Positions 9,851-21,889 of a stretch of 64,000 nt of DNA are shown here, piece after piece. The notes beneath the pieces are model-generated. The model was given only the letters and a program-made list of their open reading frames with translations. It was not told the DNA's origin and searched no databases. Origin of the DNA: Byssothecium circinans (Eukaryota; Ascomycota; Dothideomycetes; Pleosporales; Massarinaceae); assembly GCA_010015675.1 (NCBI GenBank), contig ML976981.1, positions 875,819 through 939,818 of the forward strand, written 5' to 3'. A program made the translations under genes and the position numbers. The stretch's first letter is position 1. The number at the start of each line of letters is the position of its first letter.

Positions 9851-11345
9851 CGTGAACGGTGTCTCCTGTTTTCTTCTCTAGTCACTGTAGGTGTGTTAGG
9901 TAGGGTGCGGAGGAAGCAGAGCTAGGTTGTTAAAGTGTTCTCGATCCTCAAGGCTCTCGTGGCAGCGCGGTCTTATGGCACCATTGAACCCCATTCCCGC
10001 AGCCTTGTCTCGATACAGTACTCCGTACATCAGCAGCATAGTGAGCAAATTGTGCTCTCTCAATTGGCCTGGGGCTTGTTGTCAGGCTTGCGCAAGTGTC
10101 TCAAATAGGGATTGTGATTGCTTGGTGGTTACCATAGGTACTCGCATTCTCCGAGATTTGGTCGTACTGAATGCAGCAGTTGTTACATTGTTCACCCCCA
10201 AGTTGCCAGCGAATGAGAGCGCGAATCCGCCCACCTTTCCTGGGCTAGGGTTTGGTACTCGAAACGCGTACAGTAAGTTCACTGCTTGATAACATGGTTA
10301 GGCGAAATATCCTTGCTTCATCAGCCAGTTGCCCTCCGTCGCTGGCCCTTGATTAACTCCATATAGATCTCGTATTTACAAGGTGAGTGTCCAATCATAC
10401 CTCGAATGCCCATCCACGTCGTATGACATGGTTGCCTTCTAGCTCTTGTATGACCCGGTTGCCTTCTGGTTCTTGTATGACCCGGTTGCCTTCTGGTTCT
10501 TTTATGACCTGGTTGCCTTCTGGTTCTTGTGGGAGGCTGTTCAATCTGGAAACTCACCGGAGGACATACGAATACCATCCATCAGGCTGAGATATGTCGA
10601 CATCAAAAGTATCCAGTTCTCAGGCATATAACGATGAGGCATTTGAGTTGTTTATAAAACGATGAACTCATCACCCACACACCATAAACTCATATTTGTC
10701 GGTTTTTCTTTCGAAACGTACTCAAAGATAGAATCTTAAATTACCTCAATGCGACAATACAACGTTACCACAGCAGGATTTCGGCGACCTAGATCTGCTT
10801 GATTGTCTAATTGGTTACCACGACAATGGTTCATGCACCACCGTGCATGGCGTACAGCTCGGCTACCATTCAGCGGGCCGTTTCCGGAGTTTGATCGCGC
10901 AATCCGGTCAGCTTTGCAGTAGTTCTTTCCTTGAAGCAGCGGTACTTTCATGGCAAAGTCCTTTCTTCAGCTCTCTAGCCTCTCCTGACATCTCCCTGAT
11001 ACAGGACTGCTGGCAACCTCGCAAGCAGCACTCGCGAGGTGGCCTGATGGGGATGTATTCACGACTCGGCGTTTTGCAATCGAGGGCAGGGTTAACATCA
11101 CTTAGATTGTTATCGCAGAGAGGGTTCCACATGTGCCGCAGAGCCTCAATGGATGGCATCGAGATGGAAAGAGAGCTGACAGGTTACCGGTGAGGCATGG
11201 GACACATCAGCTGCCAATACGCATCACTCACCGTAAACCACTAGCAACGCCACAGAAATGCAGGTATAGTTGCTTGCGTAATTCTTCTACGACCAATAAG
11301 ATATATTACAACAGATCCTCATAGAGCTACGGCCAAAAATGATGC
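9851..11345. other. 1.5-kb intergenic region with a minisatellite
   Basis: No convincing gene. It holds the 27-bp minisatellite at 10421-10528. Short frames around 10840-11190 on both strands have no motif and no splice pattern. It lies upstream of the orphan gene (minus strand) and downstream of the S8-protease gene. Confidence 0.45.
10421..10528. repeat. Minisatellite, four copies of a 27-bp unit
   Basis: Units start at 10421, 10448, 10475 and 10502, with core GACCCGGTTGCCTTCTGG. The second and third copies are identical; the outer ones differ by a few bases. Since 27 is divisible by 3, open frames run through it on both strands, but their products are pure repeat and are not called. Confidence 0.92.
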
Positions 11346-14300
11346 TTACTTACTCGCGACATTTTTCCCAAACTTGAAGTTGTCCGCCACAAAATTGGCA
11401 AATTGATAGCTCCCGGCGAGTTGCTTGCCCCTGCCACACAAGTTGTCCAGGTCGACCCATTTGGGGGCCGTTTCGCCTATGCTCATGGCGTCTAGCGTAG
11501 CCGAGACTATACGCCCACGCCACTTCCCGGCAGTCCCGTTGGTGGCACAATTGGGCGAGATGCGTGAGCAGGCCACAATCAGCGAGGCAAGCCCGGCAGC
11601 GAGGGCTGTAGCGGCAGAGCTTCCGCTTACGCACTCGCGCGATCGCAGGAAGGGCACCAATCCGACAGGCACGTTCTCACCCACGACACGATAGTTGTAT
11701 CCGGTCTTCTGGCTTTTCTCGAGGATGTTGCCGTCCCAGTCTGACGCCGCAATTGTGATGATCTCCTTGTGCGAAGACTTGTTGGCACTCATAGCCGTGT
11801 TGTCCTTTCGCCAGCCACCGTCGGCTGTGCTCGACACCACAACGATGTCGTCGTCTTTGGCGAGACGTATCTGCTCCTCCAATTTGTTATCCCGGTCTTG
11901 GTGCACGACAAGGCTGAGGGATATGACATCCACACGCTTGCGTCGAGCCCACTCGATAGCCTGTACGCAGAAGTTAGCGTCGGGCGGGCGCATCATAAAT
12001 TTTATAATAGGTGAGAATGCACTCACGGCTGCAACGTTGCTCGCTGGGACACCAGCTTTCCTGGTCTCGGTTACCTTGATGACATAGAGACGACAACATG
12101 GGTTGATCGAGCTGATCAGCTTTGCCATCTGGGTGCCGTGAGGCTCGCTGGCGTGCCAGTACAGCTGCTCTGCGTCATCGGTGCTCACCAGCGAGACCCC
12201 GTCGACGACTCTGTGTGCTAGATCGTTGCTGAAGACGGTGTTCTTAGAGGAGTTGATCTGATCCAATCCGCCGTAGACCACGACGCCGCTATCGATGAGT
12301 GCGACCTTTGTTCTCTCAGTGTCTTCGTTCAACACGTAGTGATTTGCAAATTCTTTGACAAACCCGTCCAGCCTTGGCCAGGCGGTCTTTAATGTACTGC
12401 TCTCCAGTCAGCCTGCGGCGTGTTAAGATGCCTTGAAGAGGGGATATTTACATGTCTTCAAGGTTTGTAGGAGCAACGTAGACCTGGTCGCTATCCCAAG
12501 AACGTGATGTCAAAGTAAAAGGAGGGCTGGTTCCGTCCTTGCGCTTCCTCGTGACGCCGGCGAGGCCTCTCGCTTGGCTCTCCTCCAACATCTTCTTTCG
12601 CCTTTCTTCGCGCTCTTCCAAGCGTTTCTTGATACCGGCGAGGTCGTTCTCGAGCGTGCTCAGGACTTTGTCCACCCTGGCGTCGCTCATCACGTCCTAG
12701 ACACTCAATGTCAGCGATTGATCGTCTCAGTCCCGATCTGGGAAAAGGACGGACGAATGTCGTGGATCGCATACACTCACCTTCACAACGTATACGGACA
12801 GTCTTCGTAGCTATGTCCAGTGTCAGCCAACCCAAATTCTGGTACACCTTAAAAATCCAGTGGAAGAGTCGAAGAGAGACTCACATTAGGAAAGCGGTTT
12901 AATTGCCGGTACCATTGATCGTGCACCGACTGGTTTCCGCTGCTGTAAAGATCCAGCTCCTCTAGGGCTTCCGCGTCAGCGTTGCTACCGGTATAAAGGT
13001 TACCGAGATAGAGATCTAATTTCTTCCACTTCAGAAGTCTGACGTCTCGGCCGTTGATGCACTTGGCTACTACGTCGTCGGCGTGAGGATTGTATAGTCG
13101 ATCCGGCACAGAGACCTCCATCACTTTGGTTACACCAAAGGCGCCCAGCCAGTTAAACACTCCTTCGATCTCTGTATGATCAACCTGCCGATCCCGGGCC
13201 TGTTCCGTACGCCGAGTCGAGGGCGGACCCTCTAGTGTTGGAAACCGAACGTATTTGAGAACACTCTCGAACTTGAAGATAGAATGCGGACCGGGCGTCT
13301 GATTTGTGAGGAATTTCACATAGTCTGCGAAGCTGCGCTCCGAAGTATCCACTGTCGCCAAGTGGAGACACATGAGGTATCCTATCTCGTTAGGGGGCGA
13401 TTAGTACATGTCTAGCAGATGTCGCTGAGGGCAGAATTGAATTGGACACCGGAACGTCGTGCTTACCGTCCACTACCGGCAGAGGTGAGTTAGTGAAAGA
13501 AGTCTCAATTTACGTGACTGACGGCGCACTTGCCTTGAGAGTCTTCGAGAATCTTGCGAATATCCTGGATACCCAAGTTTCTGCTGCGTATCATGGTGCA
13601 CAACAGCTGATTTCGGATGGCGGTGAAAGTGGGGTTCTTGGTCTCGTCATCGCTTTTGTCGTTGCCGTTGCCGTTGTCCTTCGCCCTCAACTGCTGCAAA
13701 GGGTAGTCTGGCTTCTCTGCTGTCCCACGGTTGGCTTCGGCCTGTCCGGGGAATACCGAAAGAATAGCGCCCACGAGATCTTGCTTCCTATGGTAGACGG
13801 CCTTATGCAGGAAATCGCATCGTGCGTCGTTGATGAATGTGCGTTGCAAATCAAAATTGAACAGATTCCACATATTCACGCTTCCTTTCTCAATGACAAA
13901 GTCGGCCCTTTCGTACTTCGCGAACTTTTTTTTGCTCTTCAAGTCTAGAAGCAACTCCAGCACGCTCGTTGAGTTTACCGTCACGGCTTGTTCCCATACC
14001 TCGGCATCGTCAGCGGTCTCCTCTTCGCTGAGGATCCCCTTTACTCTTGCGAGGATACGAAACGCACCCAGAGACGTGCTTTGGGTGTTTTCATCCTCTT
14101 TTGGGGACGCCCCCTTGATCGTAGAGCAGAGACTATCGATATCCACCAACTGTGGAAATTTTTTCGAAAGCAATTCCAGTACTTCCAGATGGCGAGACTC
14201 GGCCGCCTTGCGCAACGCGGTGCTCCCGTTTGACTTGCGTGATAGACTTTCTAGCGCTTTCTCCGTCAGGTTGAAGCCTTTGCCCTGAGTCGCTTCCACC

Positions 14301-15010
14301 TCTAGGCTGCTCTCCAACTCACGGACCATGATGTCCAACAACTGGGTGAACCCCGCTTGCGCCGCGACGTGAAACGCTGGATCTTCGCTGCCATGGGACT
14401 CGAAGGCAATCTTGGGTTCGACGCGGCATAATGCATGGATAATCCTATACGGGGCCCTGGTCCTCGAATCCGGGCCGCTCGTTGCCAAAGACCTCTGGTT
14501 CACGTTCCCGCTGGGCTTGACGTCCTTCATTTCCCGCATGACTTTCCCAAGGCCCCAGGGCTCGTTCTTCTTCGCTGTAATTGAGTGTTTGTTCTGTCCT
14601 CCCCCAAAATCTTTGACGTGGTTAATCGCAACTGACAGGAGCTCGACTCTCCGCATGCTAATAAAATGCTCGCCATCTGTGCAAGCTTTGTCTTTGCAAT
14701 CGCGGACCACACACTGCCCCGTGGGGTAGTTCAAAACTTCGTCCAACCCCCTTTCGATTGGTTCTCGAGTGCCTTCCACTATTTGGTGGTCTGTGGTGTT
14801 GCCGTTGGTAATTATCGCAGGCAAAGGCAGAGGAGGTGGCACAGGGGCGTCAGGTTGTAGCGTCTTCTTATAATACTTATTCACAAAGGCTACTAATTTG
14901 TAGTACAACATTCCCGCTGTCGGATAGTCCTCATTGATGATGTGCCATACTCCTTCCAAGTCAGTCGCGCCGAAAAATTTCAGAAACGGGTTCTTATATT
15001 CGCCGTCCAT
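11346..15010 (-). CDS. Ankyrin-like repeat / subtilisin-like (S8) serine protease, seven exons
   Basis: Exons (minus strand) are 15010-13534, 13472-13467, 13381-12885, 12810-12781, 12696-12452, 12396-12027 and 11960-11346. All joins keep frame, giving 1079 aa. Residues 1-500 contain ankyrin-like helices (HVAAQAGFTQLLDIMV, STALRKAAESRHLEVLELL, FLHKAVYHRKQDLV). A coiled-coil segment (KKRLEEREERRKKMLEES) follows near 690. The S8 domain is C-terminal with Asp787 (VALIDSGV), His838 (EPHGTQMA) and Ser990 (SGSSAATA). There is no signal peptide, so it is probably intracellular. The usual Asn-containing AGN motif is replaced by VVSSTADGG. The first intron is GC-AG and exon 2 is only 6 nt; skipping it would still keep frame. 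The gene is head-to-head with the NLR at 15339, which suggests co-regulation. Role as a death or immune effector is inference. Confidence 0.85.
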
Positions 15011-15338
15011 GATACAAGCAGAACCAAATAATGGTCAAATATCTCGCAGGGTGCATGAGAGAGATAAAGGCTGGAAATAAACCAGAGTGTTGGAGCCAAG
15101 AAGGCTGTGTAAGATGGGAGTGTGGATGGGCGGGGGTGGATGCGGAAAGGGAAGGCGGAAAGTAGCGCACAGTACGGAGGTGTACCAGGCTGTATTTGTA
15201 CGTCTTCGCAAGCGACGGGGGCTGAAAATCAAGGTAGTCTGACCACCCACCCAGCCGCACAGTCTGCAGCTGGCATGCAGTGCTTCGGCCCAATTTCCGC
15301 TCACGTTGCCTTCCCCCACTTCCATCACAATACCCTAA
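15011..15338. promoter_or_regulatory. Shared bidirectional promoter of the S8-protease and NLR genes
   Basis: 328 bp separate the two divergent start codons (15010 minus, 15339 plus). The region contains C-rich/G-rich tracts (CCCCCACTTCC near 15313, GGGCGGGGGTGG near 15129) that could serve as control elements, but I cannot assign a specific factor. Confidence 0.55.
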
Positions 15339-18300
15339 ATGATGATGACTCCCTCTGCATTGTGGCCAAGCTCCGTATCATCCCCTCCAAAGAGAAAGAG
15401 CATCATGCCGGTGCCAGACGGGCAGAAAGGAAGCCGGATATTTTCTTCGCTTGTCAAACTCAAACTACAAGATGCCGGCTCTAAAAACGCGCAAGACCTA
15501 GATAGCAGTGCGCGAAGCTCACTCAACGGCGCACTGACAAAATCAGTCACCAGTCCTGACACTGGAGCATCGGTGCCTTTCGACCTCATACCCGTCGACA
15601 AGGACGCCGCTCCGACCACAGAGGCAGAGGCAGAGGCCACGGGCCTAGGGACCTCTCCACCAAAGAGCCGCCATGCGACGGATGATCGATCACCTTTGGA
15701 CCTTCATGTTCCATCCCAGCTCACGCCCGCAGAGCAACATGCGGCTGCCGTAGCTCCCGCTCCAGACATGGAGTTGGGAAGGCTGTGGGATGACGCGTAT
15801 GACCTTCTCATGGCGGACGAGCGTCCAGTGGTGGTATGGTATGAGAAGATTGTGTTGCTCAGGTTACGCAAATATGCGTTCCACTCTACGGCACCGGGGC
15901 AGAGCTCGCTGTCGCTCGAACCCATCGAGCAAATCACCACGGGAAACCTGCGAGAGCCAGGAAAAAGGCGTTTGCGGATGTGTCAACTGATAAATGCCTG
16001 GTCGGGCGACGACGGCAGCCGAACCGGAAATCCCAGCCGCATCACCGAGGACCACAAGCCGATTTCGGTGAGGAAGTTGCTCCGTGAGAAAGCGGAGAGG
16101 ATGCCGCAGGCTGCCCTCGGTTGGGCCGCCGTCTGCATCGCTTCGGAGGTAGGAAAGACTCTGTGCTGTTGGTGAAAGCGAAACCTAACTGTCTAACACA
16201 CAGATATTATCCAGCCCTTCGCCGCTCTCCGAATCTGATTGGTCAGGTATTGTTTATGTCGCCTCCAGAATGGAATGGTACATTGTTCTCCATCGACTCC
16301 TCATGCCGGATCCAGCATGTCCTGGTGCCGAAAACCCCCCCGAGACCGAGCGGGCAAACCTCCGAAAGCTGCTTGTCTACCTTTACAAGGCCGTTTTATC
16401 TTTTTCCATCGGCATTGTGTGCCGCTATTACGGCACCCAAACATTCGACTTCTCACAAAACCTATTGAGCATCGGGCTCCTGGACAAGGATGTGTCGTCG
16501 GTATCCGAAGCAGAGACGTCACTGACCAGCAGTATTGGGCGCGAGGTCAAGCAGGAGCTGGACAAAAGACTAGACACGAGGACACATGCTTCAGAGCCCC
16601 GTGTCCACCAAAGTGATGAAGAGACAGCACAAGGTGCACGAGACAGCCAAATATTTGACGAGTTGCATGCCATCGACCCCAGGATCGGGTTTCTTCACCT
16701 AGCCCGCCACCAGGCTGAGTTTCCGGAGGACGCATACGAATGGTTTCTACGGCTCGATGAGTATCAAAGATTTCGGGACCCTGACCAGCAGAGCCCCCAG
16801 GTTCTCCGGGTCACAGGGAAAGCGGGCACTGGCAAATCGATGCTGTTGGCAGCAGTTGTCCAGAACCTTTCAAATCAAGCGCACGAGTCTCTCACTTCAC
16901 ATCACGTCTCATACTTCTTTTGTGGTAGTCATGGCGGCATGATCTCTGCAGCTTCGATCTTGAAGGGTCTGATCGGGATGTTGTTCCTTAAACAGTCAGA
17001 TCTGGACATCCACTTGGACGAATTGCGCAGCTCTACTGGAAGAGGGCATTTCGACCATCCCAACGACTTCCTAGCCTTGTCTGGGCTATTTTCGAACATC
17101 GTCCGCGATGACACACTTATACCGACATATTTCATCGTCGATGTCGTCGAGGAAAATTTCTTCAAAGCTTCGGGCCCTTCGCTGCGTGATTTTTTAAGCT
17201 TCATTGTGACCTCAACCCAATGGTCTCCAAAAATCAAGTGGCTGGTGGCCAGTGGCTCTACAGGCGATTGGCCCGAACAGGCATCAAGTATTTCTCGTAT
17301 CGACCTCAGCTCGAGAGCGGACAGCGGTTGGGTTGTCTTAACGCACATAAACCGAAGGGTATCAGAGCTTTCTCGACTAAAGGGGTACCAGAGCGATCTA
17401 CAGTCCCACGTTGCGAAGCTGATCGAAAAACGTGCATGCGGCAACTACGCATGGATACACGTTGCATGCGAGCGTCTCCTGGAAGCAGAGACCTGGCACG
17501 CCATTGACATCCTCGAGACCGCGCCCAGCGATTTGGAGGCATTCTTTGATTATCTGGACGGTCAAATCGACCAACTCCCCTACCAAGACCCAGAGTACTG
17601 CAAGAGCGCTCTCTCCAACGCCGCTATTGCATACCAACCCCTGCATGTCTCTGAGCTAATCGCATTAACACATTTGCCACCTTCAGTCGACTTGAGGAGC
17701 ATAATACGAAAGTGCAGTGGATTTCTAGAGCTACGAGATGACGACATGGTCTATTTCACGCATGAGTCGGCCAAAACCCACGCGACTAACGTGGCGGTGA
17801 GGCGTTCTGACGGTCGAGAACGGCTCCACTCTCTCATGGTCCGAAGTTGCCTTGACCTCCTTACGGCCTTCTTCGAAGGCAATACAGTTAGCACGGAAGA
17901 TACCAGCACCGCGAGTAGCGCTGCAAAGAAGGACCCATTGCAAAGAGTTCGATACGCGTCCTTCTGGTGGATGACCCATGCCAGTGAAATCGGAGACGTT
18001 ACGGCGCAACCCGAAATAGTCCTCTCCATCACTTCGTTTCTCAAGAGGTTTACCCTACGGTGGCTCGATGCTCTCGACGACACTGGAAGGCTTCCCCTGG
18101 CTGTGACTAGCTGTCGCACGTTTGCGGTGTTGATTAAGGCACGTGCTTTGCTCTGCGTCCCTTCCCCTATTTACCACATGAGTGTGAGAGGCTGACTGAG
18201 AACCCCAGAAAACCCTCGATCCTACGAATGAGCTGATGTCCGTCATTTACGATACATATCACCTCCTCAACCTGCATGCATCCTCAGAGATGCCAAGAAG

Positions 18301-20290
18301 CATCCCAGTCGAGAATTCGCTTTTGTTTTGCCCAGGTAGAAGCTTGACCAAGAAAACGCTGTTACGCGAGCATTCCAATCATTTCTCTTGGATTACCCTA
18401 TTCCCAGACATACAACAGTGGACCGGGGACATCCTAGTCTTGTGGAACCACGAGCACTGGGTGAGGCAAATCGTATTCTCGGTGGACGGGCGACTGATCG
18501 CGTCAGCATGCTACGACAGAACAGTGAGGGTATGGGACGCTGAAACGGGAGCCACGCAACGCGTGTTCAGTGGCCACGAAGACTGGGTGATGAGCGTTGA
18601 CTTGTCATCGAATGGCCTGATAGCGTCGGGTTCAGATGACTACCATATTCGCGTCTGGGACTTAGCGACGGGAAAGTTGTTGAACGATTTGGATCTGGAA
18701 GAAAGTGTCTTGTACGTCAAATTCGCGTCAGATGGCTCGAAATTATTGGCCGCCGATGGGAACATCTCGAAACAATTGTGGAACTGGGATATGGCGACAG
18801 ACAGCCCCAGCAAACGCGAGATGCAAACAAGCAGTATAGCCTATTCATGGGACGGCGCTTTTGTCGCGTGGACCGACGGCGACTCAGTCAAGATTTCGGA
18901 CACCGCGAGTCTAGAGGTCGTTCATACCATCCCAGCCTCCGCCAAATCGTTGGCGTTTTCATCTGACGGCAAGAGCCTTGCTACCACTAGGAATGATGCT
19001 ATCAGTATTTGGGACACTACGTCGGCTACGGAAATCGGCACTCTCAATGGCGCAGGGGACGTCAAATACCTCGCATTTTCAAAAGATGGTGCAAGCATCG
19101 CCTCGATTTATGGAGACAAGATCCGATTATGGGACGTCGCGAACTACAAAGCCAAAGCCATCATTGCTCAAACATCGGCCCCTCTGTGTGTTGCATTTTC
19201 ACCCTCCTCGCAATACCTGGTGTCCTCGTGCAGGGATGGCAGCATCAGATTTCGGTTCAATGGTTCCAGCCCCGCCGCCGAAATCCTCGAGAGCGAGCAG
19301 GCCGACGAAAGCTCCATCTCCGCAATCGCCGTCTCTGCCGATGGATTGCACATCGGGGTAGCTCAGTCGCAACGCGTAAGGATTTGGGACGGAAGAACCG
19401 GACAGCCCCTGGAAACCAAGATGCAGATCGAGCACACCAGAGTCATTTGCCATCTCACATTCTCCCAGGATGGCAAAAAACTGGCCACGTCATCGTACGA
19501 CTACTCTGCAAAGGTCTGCAGCGTGGAAGATGGACACCTGATTCGCACACTCGCAGGTCATTCCGATTGGGTCAGGCAGACGTCCTTCTCACCAGATGGT
19601 CGACACATCGCATCAGCATCGGACGACTGCACCGTCCTGATCTGGGACTTGGAAGGGGAGCCGCACGCCAAGCCTGTAGTCCTAGAGGGCCATGAAGACT
19701 ATGTCAGATGCGTCTCCTACTCCACGGATGGCTTGTGGGTTGCATCTGGGGGCGATGACAACGACGTGAGGGTGTGGGACACTAAGACATGGACCCTGAA
19801 GTGGAAGCTCGAGGGGCTTACGAACAGCATCTCGCACGTCGTGTTCTACCCCAAAACCGACCGGATCCTGGCGTCGTCCGCTGGCTGGATCATGGTCTGG
19901 GATATGGCGACAGGCGAGCGCATGGGCGTGCCGATCAAAACGGAATACGCTTACCGTGAACTGTGGTTCGACCCCAGGTCTACCGATTATGTCATGACAG
20001 ATCTTGGAGCAGGGCCCATTCGCACAGAGCCTCCAGGCACGAATACTGTCGCTACAAGTCACGCTCAGCACCCATCCTGGGCACCGTATAGCATCACATA
20101 TGACGAGGATGCCCGCTGGTGGATAACGTGGAAAGGTCGAAAAGTTGTATATATTCCTAAGGAGCACAGCCCTACAGCGACGTTCGTCGCGGGTCATACT
20201 GTGGTCATAGGGTGCATGTCAGGAAAAGTTCTTATTTTTGGGTTTACACCTGGTGTTAAGCCCCCCAGTAACCTTTGGGTTAAAGAATGA
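15339..20290 (+). CDS. NACHT-WD40 NLR-type STAND protein, three exons
   Basis: Exons are 15339-16148, 16204-18138 and 18209-20290, giving 1608 aa. The second intron has a GC donor (AAG|GCACGT) with a GCTGAC branch point and CCCAG end; it is needed to keep frame into the WD40 part. Residues about 140-340 resemble the N-terminal domain found before fungal NACHT NTPases (LWDDAYDLLM, ALGWAAVCIASE, VYVASRMEWYIVLHRLLM). The NACHT has Walker A GKAGTGKS at 475-482 and a Walker B-like YFIVDVVEEN around Asp583. From about residue 960 there are roughly 12 WD40 blades (VRVWDAETG, IRVWDLATG, ISIWDTTS, VLIWDLEG, VRVWDTKT, IMVWDMATG). The blades are diverged from each other, unlike the near-identical repeats of HET-E. 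Such proteins are oligomerising sensors that trigger cell death or allorecognition. The ligand is unknown. Confidence 0.9.
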
Positions 20291-20413
20291 CAAGTAGTTA
20301 ATATAGAAAGAACTGGTTTTTATAATCAATCTATGGATTAAAAAGTGGTTTACTATACAGTGCAGTTGTGCGTCAGGTATCGGTGGTGGTGGTACATAGG
20401 TTACCTCACTGAC

Positions 20414-20997
20414 TCACGCAACGTGACCGTGCTCTGCGTCACCATCCCCCTCATTGTCATCGTCATCGTCACTCTCTTCCGTTTCCATCTCCGCTCTCGC
20501 TGCCGCCGCCGCCGCCTGTGCCTCCCGTTTTTCTTGTTCGACTTGAGCTTCTATGAGATCACAGTGCCGCTCCCAATCTCCGCCAACTTCCCTCGTCGAC
20601 TCGAAAAAATGATTCCGCACTGCAAGATATTAGCTCCACCCATGTCCAAAGCATGAAAACACTCACAGTATGAAGTACAGAACAAATCCTCCGAACCAAT
20701 AATATATTTATTGACTATCAGCCGTCTCTCTGGTTTCGCTTCCAATTCCTTTATCACCGCCTGTATTTCCTCGCCTGTCAGCGTCTTATCTTCAACCTTA
20801 TTCTTTCGGTAATATCTGCAGAACTCGGCGATGGTGCGATCGTTGGTGAAGCCATAGAGCAATACGTCCTCCATTTTGCCATTCACCTTTTTCTGCCACG
20901 TCCATTCGACGCGGAAGAAATTTCCGTCGCGGAGGAGGGCGCTTTCGAAGTCTAGTTCGGGTACTTGGTCGATTCCGGTACCGTCGGCGTTGGACAT
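20414..20997 (-). CDS. Uncharacterised 178-aa protein with acidic tail, two exons
   Basis: Exons are 20997-20667 and 20619-20414; the 47-nt intron (GTGAGT...GCTAATATCTTGCAG) joins in phase 1. The N-terminal two thirds look globular (FRVEWTWQKKVNGKMEDV, YGFTNDRTIAEFCRYY, KYIIGSEDLFCTSY), followed by a helix (WERHCDLIEAQVEQEKREAQ), an Ala run, and an Asp/Glu-rich tail. No family recognised. The gene is convergent with the NLR (123 bp between stops). A 3' relic of a paralogue lies on the other side of the NLR/protease block at 7820-7945. Confidence 0.7.
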
Positions 20998-21889
20998 TGC
21001 GGTATTGGTAGCGGTGGTTGGTCTTGCGATGATCAGTGGTTTTGAGGGATAAGGTTTGCGGTCTTTGCGTGGAAGAGGTTGGAATGGTGCTTCAAGTTAG
21101 ACGTTTGGTAAGCAGTAGAGTTGCGGATATAGTACTGAAAGATGTGGAAGTGATAGGAGTTTCGACAGTGTGTGTCGCTGTTTCATAACTGTCAAGTCAC
21201 CGTTACTCATACTCATTGCGGTCGACCGTGCGGTCAAGACTCAGCCGTTGCACTACCAGCACCGTGCGACTGGAACCTTTCATGAAAACGGTGCCGAAAC
21301 GCGAACATCTTCTGTGATTCTTCAGGCTTCGCAGAATTTCACACATTGTCAGCTCACAAGCCCTTGCGGAAGCGGAGATTGATGCAGAGTCGCTCATATA
21401 ATTCCTAGTAACACTCCGATACCTAACGAAGACAAACCATACAAAGACTAAGATATCCCAAGCTCAAAAGCACCGCCCTCAACACGCTTTATAGAAATCT
21501 ACGCTAACATATCACAAGCAACAGCTAGTTGGCGAGACAAAGTGTTCAACTACGAGAGTAAGCACCACTCGGGACATGCTAAATATTAAAGAGGACTTAT
21601 GTGCTTAGCCGCAAACATATCAAATGATTCACCTCGACCTCCAAAACTGGTACCTGACTCCCCACAACCCTCTCCCACTCCCTCGTTGTTTGATCCCGAA
21701 ACTCCCTATCATCCAGCCATGCATAGTTCAACCCGCACAAGGTCGCCGGGTCGAACGTCTCCCGACAAAAAAGCACCACGGTCAATATCGTCGACGTTCC
21801 AAGCGGGGGATTGTACCCGAGTAGCAAGCCTGCATTTCTTTTGAACTGCGCTTCGGTGCAGGATCGGATGCCTGATTGCGTGTCTTGCG
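20998..21889. other. Intergenic stretch before the O-methyltransferase relic
   Basis: No gene I can support. A 64-codon frame on the minus strand at 21397-21203 and others at 21597-21986 have no motif. The 5' exon(s) of the decayed O-methyltransferase may lie in 21600-21890 but cannot be joined with confidence. Confidence 0.35.

Noticed and set aside
10321..10578. Arg/Pro/His repeat frame on the minus strand
   Set aside because: Translation of the four-copy minisatellite, with no gene context.
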